The notes: generated by a model not told the origin, from the sequence alone. 64,000 nucleotides of DNA from Centroberyx gerrardi (GCF_048128805.1 NC_136020.1:5364501-5428500), one strand, 5' to 3'. Shown: positions 36,101 through 46,722, counted from the stretch's first letter. Made by a program: numbers and translations.

Positions 36101-39099
36101 ATAACTCTGGTTTAACTGGTAATCTTGCTTTATGAAACAGCCCTCAGAAAAAAAAATCAAGGTATGTTAGTCTGACTATGTGTCGGCCGAATGGAGCAGC
36201 AGTACCTGACGAACACCTTGGATTTATGAATGGAGTCTGGCTGGACGCGCCGATTGTATAATTGGTGGAAAACTACTTTACCTCGCAGGTTAAATGGCAG
36301 CCTGCTCGGCCGCGCGGTGACCCGGGAGAGTTTAAACATATAACCGAGACAAAGTATTCATGCAGGTGTGTTTTTAACTACCGAGCATCAGCACCGACCC
36401 CCGGTCAGCTCACCCCGACCCCCGGTCAGCTCACCCCGACCCCGGCTCTGTTATGAGGGTTGGGCGCCAGGTTAGCTTGTTAGCCTGGATGCTAGCTGCG
36501 GGAGGCTCGCGCCCCACGAGTGAGAATTCAGTGCGCGAGACGCTGCGCGCGGCAGGCGGGATCCTCCGAAGCTGCTGGACCGGAGGAGCCATCGGACGCA
36601 CCGAAGGCAAATGGCCGGGTCTACCGGCGCGCTGCTGACGCATGACGTAGTATGCGCACGTAGACATAAACATAGAATTGAATTGAATAGATCGGCCCCA
36701 TTGTCACCGATACCCGATCCAGCTATTTGAGTCAGTATCGGACCGATATCCGATATCAGTATCGGATCGGTGCATCCCTAGTCAGGACGGATTCTCCCTC
36801 ATATCAGAGATGGACAACACTGACTGGCTGACATCCAGTTTTTCACTTAAAGAACAATATTGCCCCAATTAAATCGATATATTGGTCTAACCCTACTTGG
36901 CTGAATCCCTGGTCAGTAAACAAGATGCGGCTCTGTTTGTTCCAGGAAGGGTCCGAGAACGAGGAAGAGGAGAGGGAGGAGGAGGAGGAGGAGAACACCG
37001 ACTACCTGACCGACTCCAATAAAGAAAATGAAACCGACGAGGAGAACAATGTAAGATTGAACATGTGGATATGAATAGTTTTGCTCCAAAAAAAAACATT
37101 CTACCAAATTGATAGCACAACATGAAAACAAATTCTGGTGCTTTTTGAAAGATGGTTGGTAACCTTTACAGACTGGAATCCCTAGAGATGTTTAATGATG
37201 AACTTCAGGTCATAGTTTTATTCCAAAATGGATACGTAGTGTTTTGATGGATCTTTTTAGATTTTTCTGAGAGTGTATGAATTGGTTTGCGCTCATCCTC
37301 TGCCTTTCCATAGGAGGTGACCATCCGTGGTGGTGGCCTAAAGCACGTGGCCTGCGCCGAGGACGAGGACTTCATCCAGGCTCTGGACAAGATGATGCTG
37401 GAGAACCTGCAGGTATGCTAACATCGTGCCTCATACTCATCTGTGGGCTAAAATGCGAATACGACACGCATTTTGCACATCCTGTGTATAACCTTTTGTT
37501 TGTTTTCCTCATATAGTCATATTTTTCTCATTTGCCACATATGATATATTTTGGATAAATTATCATATTGTACATATTTTTCTTTGTCTTAGTATTTTGT
37601 ACTGCTGCTTTTGGAACAAGCTCATACATGTTGTAATTCATACATTTTCCATACTTTGCATAGAGATTTCTACTTCGGGATTGACCAGTGTGTGTTTTTG
37701 AAGGCCGATAGCGATATTCTGTATTGAAGATGCCAATTTCTCTTATTTTGATGCCAAAAAATCTGTAGTGTTTCCCCCAGATTTTTGAGACACTAAATCT
37801 TTTCATTGAAACCCAAGATGATAATAATAAAACATACTCATGCATACTTGTGTGGAATCCAATCAAAATGTCTCATTAGAATCAATTCATGTTGAGGGTT
37901 CCCCATAGACAACTAGTGTAGTATTAATCAATTCTACAATAAATATGTAATCAATCAAACTGCATCATATCCATCATAACAGGTTGATACCACTGATTCC
38001 ATTGCATTATGTTATGTAATAAGTTCATGTAAATACCCTCCATTTGCTCTGTTCTTAATGATATTATTTTCTTTGCTGTGTCCTATTACTGTTATTACTG
38101 TTACATTAAACGTTTATCTTAAGATACCAGGTCGACTCTTACTGTGAAGGAAGAAGGGATTTTGACTTGTGTGTTTGTTTCCACAGCAGCGCAGCGGCGA
38201 GGCAGTGAAAGTGCACCAGCTGGACGTGGCCATTCCCCTGCAGCTGAAGAGCCAGCTGAGGAAGGGCTGCCCCGGACCAGCATGCACCGGGGAGGGAGAC
38301 TCCGACATCTCTGACACCATGCAGTTTGTCATGCTCACACGCAAAGGCAACAAGCAGCAGGTAAAATCTGCAGAGGACACACACACTTTGAAAGGTGCCA
38401 TGTGTAGTATTTTAACATCAACAAATCATTACCACAATTGAACTTGTGAGCAACGGAGGAAGGGGGAGGGGGGTCAAGAAATGCACTAACAATACCACTA
38501 GTGTGAGATAGAGGCTACCATTCATCTCAACCATGATCTCATTTGTTTACAGTAATCATACCAAGGTATCACAATTCATTTGACAGTGACATATTGATGT
38601 TTACGCCAACCAAGTTTAACTTTATTTTTATAGGGCATTAAACACCAAAAAGATAACATGACAATAAACAAGCTAAACGGACAAAAAGTTTAAAAAAAAA
38701 ATATATATATATTTTTTTAAAATATTGCATTGTGTTCTGCTAACCTCACGCTTCATGAAGGTTGTTCCACAGTCTAGGGGCTGCAATAGCAAAAGCACAA
38801 TCACCCTTTAGTTTTAACCTAGAAAGCCCCTGGCCAGAGGACCTAAGGGACCTAGTGGTGCTGTAAGGGTCCAGAAGTCCAGAAATATACTAAGGAGCAA
38901 GACCATACAAAGCTTTATAAAGAAACACCAAGAGTTTTAAAGTGGATTTTATCACTGACAGCGAAGGGACACCAGGAGAGGAGCGATACGCTCCTTCCTT
39001 CTTTTACACCTCCTTCCTACTGAATGAAATTCCCTCACAGACTCAGCACTGTCCGACTGAACCCAGGAATAATATTGACTCTTGAGTTGCAGCCGTGTG

Positions 39100-39132
<33 letters not shown>

Positions 39133-39467
39133 TTAGGCAAACGGCAGCGGTGGAATGTGTGGTTTGAGGGCAGAGACTGGTTCTTGTACTGTAGGGTGTG
39201 TCCAGCTTTCTGCCAGCGCACTAAGTTTTAATAGAGCACTCTACACTCACAGTAGCACACATGACTTTACTCTATTTTAAGGACAGTTGCCAGATACATA
39301 TACGCAAAATAAATTAGTTTTTATATGAGAAGTCGGCGAGTACACAGACTATGTAGATGTAATAATAAGCCATATAGATAGGAAATGACATTTTTCTCTG
39401 CACCCCCATTATAAACACAGCTCCCCCTCTGCTGTACTGGGTTTACCGCAATGGTGAATAAAGGAGT

Positions 39468-39554
<87 letters not shown>

Positions 39555-39624
39555 TAGTAGTAGTGTCACTACCTCTATGTAGGATGTACCTGGACCGCAG
39601 CTGGAGTCGCTCCCTGACAAACAT

Positions 39625-39663
<39 letters not shown>

Positions 39664-40720
39664 CGCAGCTTGTTGCTGCCAGCTCCTCAGACCCACACAT
39701 GTCAATTTAACTGAGAGAGAGAGTTTAGGAATTGGAATTTGCAGAATATAACAGCCTTGTCAGTACCACATACACACACGCTAACGCTCTATGCTAAATA
39801 CTGTACTCTTGTCTAGGGTTACACTATTATTTTGGTTTGATGATGTATGAGGCCAATGTTGCCTTATATAATGTAGAATTGATCTGAATTGATTGTAACG
39901 AGACATTTTGATTTGATTACAAGTATGTATGAATGTTTTATTATTGTTATTATATATTTTAGTGTCCCAGGGTCTAAATGTTGTTTCAGAAGCTTTTCCA
40001 CTCTGACAGGAATAACATTCTGGAGGATATACTGAGTAATTGATTGATTGATTGATTTTTTTATATATAAATATCGGCTATGGGTAGTTTGAAAAAAAAT
40101 ATAGGAACCCATATCAGCCTTCAACAACCCATACTGGTTGAACTCTATTGATGTCTGTCTTCCTCTCACTGATCTTTGAGCCTGTGTATGCCAGTTTTGC
40201 CAGTGTAAATAAAGAAACGGCGCTGTGTGTGTCTGGTCAACAGTACAAGATCTTGAACGTGCCCCTGTCATCTCACCTGGCGGCCAACCACTTCAACCAG
40301 CAGCAGGCTGAGCAGGAGGAGCGCATGAGGATGAAGAAACTCACCCTGGACATCAACGAGAGGCAGGAGCAGGAGGACTACCAGGGTATGGGATGACGAT
40401 TTGAGTTAAATACCCCGTGGAGGAGGAGATCAGTGAAATTTACACCAAATATGATACAAAAATGATTGATACAAAATGATATAAAAATTGAATGACCAGG
40501 GACTACTTTCCCTTTGGAAAAGTCTCTAAACAACAGGCCAATCTCCAAAAACTTGCTGTATTCCTGTAATAGACTGGATATGGGTGTGTTTACATGGTTC
40601 CACTTTTTTGTAGAGAAAGCGCTGCCTCAGCCACATTCCATGCTGATAATGAAAAGCAGGTTAATTTCCGTAAGGGCAAGCTGCATTAACTGTCACTATT
40701 GACAATCAGTACCTTGTACC

Positions 40721-40798
<78 letters not shown>

Positions 40799-41380
40799 TA
40801 CAGAGATGATGCAGTCCCTGGCCCAGCGGCCGGCCCCGGCCAACACCAACCGGGAGCGCCGGCCACGCTACCAGCACCCCAAAGGAGCTCCCAACGCCGA
40901 CCTCATCTTCAAGACTGGAGGAAGGTGAGACTCACACCCTCAACCCCGGTCACAGACACACACAACCCGCAGCATGTACTCGTGACTGCGGGAATAAGGA
41001 AGAGAGCTCATTATCTTATTATGTACTGACTCTTCCTTATCGGCATCTCTTTGAACAGAAGACTGAGAAAACAGGCAAGAAATGAAAGACATGAGAAGCA
41101 AGACAGGCAAGAGAGACAAGCGAGGCAAGACAAGCAGGAGAGAAACAACGCATATAAAATGGAGTAGGCTAGAGCCAGCCAGATGAGCTGGACCCGCTTT
41201 TGACAGAGCCTCAAAAGTGTGTGTGTCCAAGCCCCACTAAAGACTAATAATATGAAGTCAGCAGGAGTGAGGCAGTAGCTGCGAAGGTTCAGCAAGTTAG
41301 TAAAATAGTTTTTGTGGAGGAGAGACTCTTCATTTTTGCTCTTTATTTAACTGAAATGTGTTCTGCTTTGCAGGTGCTAA
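23557..41380 (+). CDS. upf2: UPF2, regulator of nonsense-mediated mRNA decay
   Basis: UPF2 bridges UPF1 and UPF3 on exon-junction complexes and triggers decay of mRNAs with premature stops. Coding exons: 23557-23930, 24353-25132, 25241-25401, 25745-25936, 26034-26183, 26512-26615, 26832-26917, 27194-27302, 27970-28083, 28177-28293, 28642-28827, 29668-29871, 30577-30852, 31740-31923, 34816-34973, 36946-37050, 37314-37412, 38187-38360, 40244-40385, 40804-40924 and 41374-41380. They total 3,843 bases, 1,280 residues. MPAERKRSVNMDEKE opens a Lys/Glu coiled-coil region. Three MIF4G domains follow (about residues 150-430, 560-750 and 765-1,010), then an acidic stretch (EEGGAETEEQSGNESEMNE, NTDYLTDSNKENETDEEN) and a C-terminal UPF1-binding region ending FKTGGRC. 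Intron 13 starts with GC (cag|gcatgt) and the others start with GT. The final exon supplies only two codons before the stop; human ends GGRRR. Very high similarity to human UPF2 leaves no doubt. Confidence 0.98.
26995..27070. repeat. Fragment of the CTCTCCATTGAAAC-family repeat, upf2 intron 7
   Basis: It contains ATTGGTATTGGCATCGG, TTCAAAAACCCATATTGG and TCAAACTCCAGT, matching the segment also seen at 10,915-10,960, 40,070-40,150 and 63,400-63,500. Confidence 0.5.
27315..27660. mobile_element. hAT MITE with 8-bp target duplication, upf2 intron 8
   Basis: The ends read TAGAGCTGCAACGATTA and GTTGCAGCCCTA, in inverted orientation. The element is flanked by a perfect 8-bp duplication GTCCTCTT (27,307-27,314 and 27,661-27,668), the hAT hallmark. 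The interior has many ATCGATTAATCG words and no transposase. It lies 12 bases after the exon 8 donor. Confidence 0.9.
28152..28167 (+). repeat. TG run just before the upf2 exon 10 acceptor
   Basis: Eight TG units end 9 bases before the exon start. A complementary AC run follows the donor of the same exon at 28,313-28,324. Confidence 0.85.
30425..30545 (+). repeat. Dispersed repeat fragment (CTCTCCATTGAAAC family), upf2 intron 12
   Basis: It has AAACTCTCCAGTGACACCCA followed by the CATACTTGTGTGGAAT and CAATCAAAATGTCTCATT words shared with 37,840-37,910. Its right end lies 30 bases from the exon 13 acceptor. Confidence 0.6.
32575..32755 (+). repeat. Dispersed repeat fragment (CTCTCCATTGAAAC family), upf2 intron 14
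   Basis: It reads GGGAGACTAAAACTCTATTG, then CATGCATACTTGTGTGTAAT. It has the same order of words as the copies at 35,270 and 37,790, with an ATGATGATGATA expansion inside. Confidence 0.55.
33153..33188 (+). repeat. GT microsatellite, upf2 intron 14
   Basis: A run of about 15 GT units, shading into GTGTGCGCGCC. Confidence 0.85.
33680..34634 (+). mobile_element. hAT element with 8-bp target duplication and transposase remnant
   Basis: The ends read CAGGCCTATTCAATTGG and CCAATTGAATAGCCCTG, inverted. CTGTAGAG duplicates flank them (33,672-33,679 and 34,635-34,642). At 34,129 a frame beginning MSLSTLKRRIDNENRWFNPAW resembles the N-terminus of BED-type hAT transposases. It soon breaks down, so the element is an internally deleted, non-functional copy. 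An internal segment of about 80 bases is present twice (34,196-34,276 and 34,412-34,493). It lies in upf2 intron 14. Confidence 0.88.
35215..35510 (+). repeat. Dispersed repeat (CTCTCCATTGAAAC family), upf2 intron 15
   Basis: It contains CCATCATGGGACACTAAAAC and CTCTCCATTGAAACCCAGAC, then CATAATTGTGTGGAATCTGA. It is one of the more complete copies of the family. Confidence 0.65.
35537..36780. mobile_element. hAT element with CpG-rich interior, upf2 intron 15
   Basis: The ends read TAGGGATGCACCGATCCGA and TCGGATCGGTGCATCCCTA. Perfect 8-bp duplications GTCAGGAC flank it (35,529-35,536 and 36,781-36,788). About 36,180-36,660 is strongly GC- and CpG-rich and holds three tandem copies of a CCCCGACCCCCGGTCAGCTCA-like unit (about 36,395-36,445), unlike the AT-rich first half. 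No intact transposase is present. The GC-rich part may be the promoter or 5' UTR of the ancestral autonomous element. Confidence 0.88.
37660..37915 (+). repeat. Dispersed repeat (CTCTCCATTGAAAC family), upf2 intron 17
   Basis: A fuller copy. It has GAAGGCCGATAGCGATATTC, then GACACTAAATCTTTTCATTG, then CATACTTGTGTGGAATCCAA, and an end TGAGGGTTCCCCATAGAC. Confidence 0.65.
38610..38945. mobile_element. LINE-like dispersed repeat (GTTCCACAGTCTAGGGGC type), upf2 intron 18
   Basis: It contains GGTTGTTCCACAGTCTAGGG, GCAAAAGCACAATCACCCTT and AAAGCTTTATAAAGAAACACC. These are words of a very common fish repeat that I believe derives from a LINE 3' region. There is no open frame and the boundaries are approximate. 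Confidence 0.45.
39471..39660 (+). repeat. (GT)41 and (AC)17 pair, upf2 intron 18
   Basis: An 82-base pure GT run (39,471-39,552) is followed by a few AGT units. After 73 bases comes a 35-base AC run (39,626-39,660). The two are complementary and would form a hairpin in the pre-mRNA. Confidence 0.95.
39930..40150 (-). repeat. Dispersed repeat (CTCTCCATTGAAAC family), upf2 intron 18
   Basis: On the plus strand it reads ATTTTAGTGTCCCAGGGTCT, TTCCACTCTGACAGGAATAA, then AGCCTTCAACAACCCATACT. It has the same orientation and order as the copy at 10,645-10,960. Confidence 0.6.
40722..40797 (+). repeat. (TG)38 immediately upstream of the upf2 exon 20 acceptor
   Basis: A pure TG run of 76 bases ends six bases before exon 20; only GTACAG, read with the run, separates it. 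No pyrimidine tract is present at this acceptor. Confidence 0.95.
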
Positions 41381-41455
41381 GCTCAAGTGAGATTCTTAAT
41401 TTTCTTTAAAAGCTGTAGAAAAAATTTGGAAATAAAGATTGCATGAAGTTTATAT
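41381..41455 (+). other. upf2: upf2 3' UTR and polyadenylation signal
   Basis: AATAAA at 41,431-41,436 is about 50 bases after the stop codon, which implies a very short 3' UTR. Longer forms ending further right cannot be excluded. Confidence 0.55.
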
Positions 41456-41962
41456 TTTCTTTACATCAGAAGCACCTTGTGTGTCTTTCTTGCATCTGTA
41501 TCGAGGAATGACAACATGACATAAGCACTCTATAGAGGAATTTTTGCATACATGACATTTTTCTTAAACCCATAACCAACCACAAGCTTATTTAATAGCA
41601 AGTGTGACCCGTTTTGGAATACTTTTTTACATTTGGGGGAAAGGTTTTTTAAAATTAGTGCATAATATTTTTGAATTAAGAAACTTAAGGACAGTCAGCT
41701 GCAGTGTGAGAATACAGGAAATTTCAGGAGAATACATTAATGCCAGAGGATGGAGTAGAAAACATTGAAGAGAGATTACAGACTGTGTTTTTTTTGAGTG
41801 AGAAGATAATGGTGATCTCCAGTTGGAGTAGTGTTGTCACGACACTAGATTTATTTTGCTTTGATACCAGTTACTAAGTGTATGTGAAAATGTGATACTA
41901 TTAGATACCACAGCAAACAAGATAAATCATTAAGCAATGTAAGCCAGTAGTGTGCAGTCTTT

Positions 41963-42098
41963 TGCCATGGAGGAGTCTGCAGGTTTTGATTCCGACCAAA
42001 CGCTACAGCACCTTCAACCAGAGAGGAAAGAACTAACCGGTGAAATCAGCCGCTGTAGCGTTTGGTCGGAATCAAAACCTGCAGACTCTTCCATGGCA
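41963..42098. repeat. 46-bp inverted repeat (hairpin)
   Basis: The arms 41,963-42,008 and 42,053-42,098 are reverse complements with a single mismatch, separated by a 44-base spacer. The left arm begins TGCCATGGAGGAGTCTGCAG and the right arm ends in its mirror. It does not match the transposon families seen elsewhere in the window, and no target duplication was noticed. Confidence 0.9.
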
Positions 42099-42099
42099 C

Positions 42100-43060
42100 A
42101 TTCCATGACTGGCCTCCGCTGGTCTAGAGGGAAACCCGGTCCCGGAAGCAGCTCCTACAGTAACGTCCTGCTCTGTCCTCCAGGAGACGCTGATCGGAGT
42201 CTGGGCCCGGGAGCGAGCGAGCGAGTAAGTGAGCGAACGAACGAGCGAGAACGAGAGCGAGCGAGCGAGAGAAGAGAGAGAAGATCGGAGGGAGACCGGT
42301 CTCGTCTGAAACAGGAGTGAATGAGTCCTCCAGACGCCCACTGATGCCGGGGCGGACCACCACCCACCCATACAAACACTTAACCCACCGTGGGGCTGAA
42401 GCACAAGGAGGAGAAAGCTTATCAACAAGGGGGAGGGGTGGGGTCAGGGGGGTCAGACGGACGGCTCCCTTTCTTTTTGTCTGTCGCCTGAGACGACAGC
42501 GGCACAGTAGCGCGCAAAAAAAAAAAAACAACCAACCACCTGTCTGGACCAGAGAATGAACTAGAAAGATGAATGAAACCACCGACCGGCTGCTAGACGG
42601 ATACAAACAGACAGCAGGGTGAATGGGATCGCCTCCAGCCGTCAAAACCAGCACAGGAGTAGAAAAGTCACTCAACGTTTAGGATGCAGAGTTTAGAAAG
42701 CTGCGAATCAACGGACAGAATTTGTGTGCAAGAGTAGCGGGGGGGAGAGGGGGATTCGACATCCGTAGGGATTTGTTTTGACTCTTTAAAAACTGGGAAC
42801 GCATCTGTTGTTCAAGTCTACTTTTTTTCTCTATCCTAACTAAAACTGCACACTGTTTGTCAAGGCAGCTCTGAAAGACGGAGGAGGAGGAGGGGGGTTG
42901 GGGTTGGGGTTGGGGAGGGTCGCCCACTGAGAGACGATACGCCCGACGGTGTAGAGGAAGACGTGGATGGCGCGCACACGCAGAGGAAGCGCTTCGCCGT
43001 GCACACTTGCCACGGCGGTGATCAGGCCAGGAGAGACTTAACCGACCCGCATCTCATGGT
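42100..43060. other. GC-rich unassigned block between upf2 and proser2
   Basis: It is CpG-rich and non-coding. It includes a GAGCGAGC/GAACGAGC low-complexity stretch (42,211-42,290), A12 and G-rich runs, and a G-quadruplex motif at 42,892-42,919. Open frames up to 183 codons exist on the minus strand, but their residue content (Leu/Ser/Arg strings) follows base composition and they show no family features. The block could be a CpG-island promoter or an exon of a noncoding transcript. Nothing in the sequence settles this. Confidence 0.4.
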
Positions 43061-44800
43061 CGCAAATATAATATATACCTGAGCGTACATATTCTTTATT
43101 TCCCCCCCTGCTTTTTAAGCCCTCTAGATGTTTTCTTTCAGCATCAAAAGAGATAAGTTTGGACACGTATACAGCTTGTGTTGATTTGGATTTGTGTGCC
43201 GTAATGTGGTAAAAAAAAGAAAAGAAAAAAAAAGCATATTTTTCCTTTGACAAAATTGATAACATCCATATCTGTGTGCCTGAGAGTCGTGCTTAGCGGC
43301 GGCAGTGACTATATACCGTTGGATTATTTTTGTCTGCTGAACCTATAGGTAGATCTACTCTGTATTCTGCTGCATGGGCCTTTTCTGCACCAGCTTTCTA
43401 AGCTATTCTCTGCCTGTGTTGTAGTAAAGTGTCCACTGGTGACTCCAATTTATAGTTTGTCTTGTGTCTTAAGATTCAAACATGCTCTAAACTGCCTTCG
43501 GCTTTGTCTTGGCTCATGACAGACTAAGTAATATCACAATAAAGGTATGAAAAATAACCGTCTATATAAAACTCTTACCCTCGCCATATACATGCAATAG
43601 AATGAGCTATGATGAATGAATGATCTATAAATGAGTGTGTGCTGCGTGTGTTTGAGAGCAGCGAGAGGGTGCGTCTGTTTGTCTAGACCTAATTACAGGC
43701 CAAACATAACCATTTCCTCACTTCCCGCCCGGTTCCCTCCTCTCAAACACATCGTATGCAGCGCATCGCTAACACACACTGCAGGACATGCACGCTCATT
43801 AAGACAAATCACGCTAAACGAGAACGCAGATTCTCCTCGGTCACTCCCAAAGATGCCCCAGATGCCCTCACTCTCTCTCTCTTTCACACACACACACACT
43901 CTTTAAGTCTAGAAGTCTCCGAGCCACACTCCTCAGGGAAGAAGGCTTCTCTGTTGAGGCCTTATGCAATAGTCTGCAACTTAGACAGCATTGCTTCTGT
44001 GCAGCTAGGTGGTGGTCAGTACATAAGGAGTCCAATGTAAAATCTGAAATATGTCTGGGAAAAAAAGTTATGAAATCTCATTGCACAAGCAAGCAAAGCT
44101 GCCAGAGACACCAAAATATTTAGTTAATATTTCATTTTTAAGATCTATCAATCTATAGGTTTACAATTACAATATTTACATTTACATGGTTCGAAGTGAC
44201 ACAATTTCTCAAATAACCTGGTTCACATGGATTCGTTTAATGCATTAATCGAATACTCGTCCCTCCACTGAACTGAGCCATGTTTGCTTTGCAAATACAG
44301 CATGGTCACTGTGTCTACATGCGCAGTTGGAAAAAGGCAAAAGAAATGTAAGGCGTTCACATGTCCTAATAAATGGAAAGATTGAGCAGTGACCTGGGTG
44401 TGTTAACTGGGTTATGTTGACTCTGAGTATGACCTAACTCTGATTGAGATAATCAGGACTTTAAATGACAATTTACGTGATAAATTAAGTCTGAGTATTG
44501 CCTTAATTGGGTTAAGATCGAATTATTAGCGTGCATGTAAACACACAGAGTGTATGCTAATGTGTTAGCATGGAGCCTACTATCATTCAACATAGTGTAT
44601 GCAAAATTTGTATTGGAGCACCGGAGCCAACGATCTACCGGGGACACATGTATGAAGTCTATGCTCTCATCACTTCTATTCCTTTAAAGTTTCAACCCAG
44701 GTGAATTATTCCCCAGACATGGCCAATCATTAAACACCACACATTCATTCTTTTCATTCTAGAGTAAAGCGAAGAAAAACAAAAGCCTCAATTAGAAAGA
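43060..44800. other. No gene recognised
   Basis: Intergenic DNA with short AC and CT runs near 43,865-43,895. No coding exon is seen. Confidence 0.45.
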
Positions 44801-44814
44801 CGTTATATTATTCT

Positions 44815-46722
44815 CTTTAATGATTGACAAAATTTGAACATGAGATATATTTAGCAGAGTACATTTTCAGAATTCAGAAAAAAAAGCATACCAAGCTGTT
44901 GTACCATAGCAGCAACTTTTGGATGGCCATTGATCTCCCATCTACCGTTCATGTCAGGGAAGCACGTTTTGCCTTGCTCGGTGTGGATCTGTACACTATG
45001 CAGATACATTTCCCTGGTGTGAGTTTACACAGTATGTATATGTGTATGTATGCACCACTGGATACTTCAAAATGACTGTAGATGAACTACAAAAAACCGG
45101 AGTCTGTAAACAAAATTCACAAAAAGATTCACACTATTGTGTGATACAAAAGATACTTCAAGAGTTACTGTAGACTACCTACAGAGGCCGGAGTCTGGAT
45201 AAAACAATAAGGTAAATAGACATACAGGTTTCTCACACACATGCACACACGCACACACATGCACACACGCACACACATACACACACACACACACACAGGG
45301 TTTCATACCAGCAAGGGTGCCAGACGCATACGTTACAATGACAGTTAAATAACATACTTCAAATGTCAGAACAGCATAGTCATCAACAAGTGTGACAGGA
45401 AAAAAAAAATTCTCCCGGTATGTATTTCTAGATTCTGTGGTTTTAGTGTTTGTGTTCTGTACAATACCATGTGCTCGCCCGTCCCTACAGAGTAGCAGTG
45501 TTTTTTTTTTTTTCATTTCCCATATTCCCTCTGTGTAGTAAAAAGTAAAAGTCCTACCCACAACTCATTCCACAGTCTGTGGTTTGGTGTGGGAGGCTTG
45601 TCCGTGGAGTATAAATATCCTTCAGCCAACTCTGTAGTTAACACAGCTTTAACATATTGCTTCTTCCAAGAAACTCAGGCTCTTCTCACTAACTCAACTT
45701 TGTGCCTATGTCATTCTAGGACATTTGATTGAGTGGAATCATTGGTATAACAGACATTCATTTCCTGTACAGTTAAAAGAGGAACAGAAACCAGTACAAT
45801 TTTTGTAAACTATGAGCGTGGATGAGATAGCGATTAGTATGCAAATCATCTTTTTTTTTTGTCTTTCCAGATGAAAGTGGTCTCATTTCTTGCGTCCTCT
45901 ATTGTTCTAGTTAAGATAGCACTGTGTGTAAACACACCGCTTTTGATTTACAATATAGTTTTGATCACGTCAGAATAATAAAATGCTGTCAAGAAAAGTG
46001 CTTTCAACTTTGTTCTTGCTCATAAGCGCTGACAGAAAAACACACACTGACTACAATGCCCTCCAAACCAACAATGCCCAAGTCAGTAAACAAACCAGTG
46101 AAAACAAGAGGTCACGAGTTCCCATGTAACAGCGGCACAACAGACTTCACAGCCTGTTTATGACTATTAATTTCACTTGGCTGAAAGCTGCTAGAAAGAA
46201 AGTGACATGATAATACAGAGTAACCTAAATAAATTGTGTATATATATATCCGTTTTGTGATAGAAACAACTGTGGGGAGCCACTTCTTTAGTGTGTGGCA
46301 TAAGCAGGAGATCAAAAGTCTGTTCTCAACGCTTATCTGATTCCCACAGGGAGGGGACACTCCTCTTTACAGCATTAATTTGGTTCAAAGTATCTTGTGT
46401 AGAGGTATACAATGTCTTGGATCAGAGGCAATGTAAAGCAATTGTTATAGTTCCTTTGTCAACACTTTGTCAGCAAAAGTGTGTGTACAACAACTGCACC
46501 ATGTCAGACTTGTTTGTCGGAGTTTTCTGTTGACCAGGAACAGAGAACTGGCTGTGCAGGTCTATCACAGGATCCAGCTCCATTCCACTGTAAATGTAGG
46601 TCTCTCTCCGACCACGCCTCTCACATACACACACGGAAACTTCGAGAAACCACCTCCACCTGCTACTACACTCAGGAGATTCAGGCTGTACAGGTGAAGC
46701 CTGAAGAATGGAGTAGACTGGT
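44815..46722 (-). other. proser2: proser2 3' UTR (probable extent)
   Basis: This follows the proser2 stop on the minus strand without any coding content. An ATTAAA-type signal on the minus strand at 44,816-44,821 would give a 3' UTR of about 1.9 kb. An AC microsatellite lies at 45,235-45,299 (GT in the transcript). The extent is a guess. Confidence 0.35.

Noticed and set aside
42124-42675. A 183-codon minus-strand frame in the GC-rich block
   Set aside because: Its residues follow the GAGC and A-rich simple sequence. There is no splice context and no recognisable domain, so it is treated as chance.
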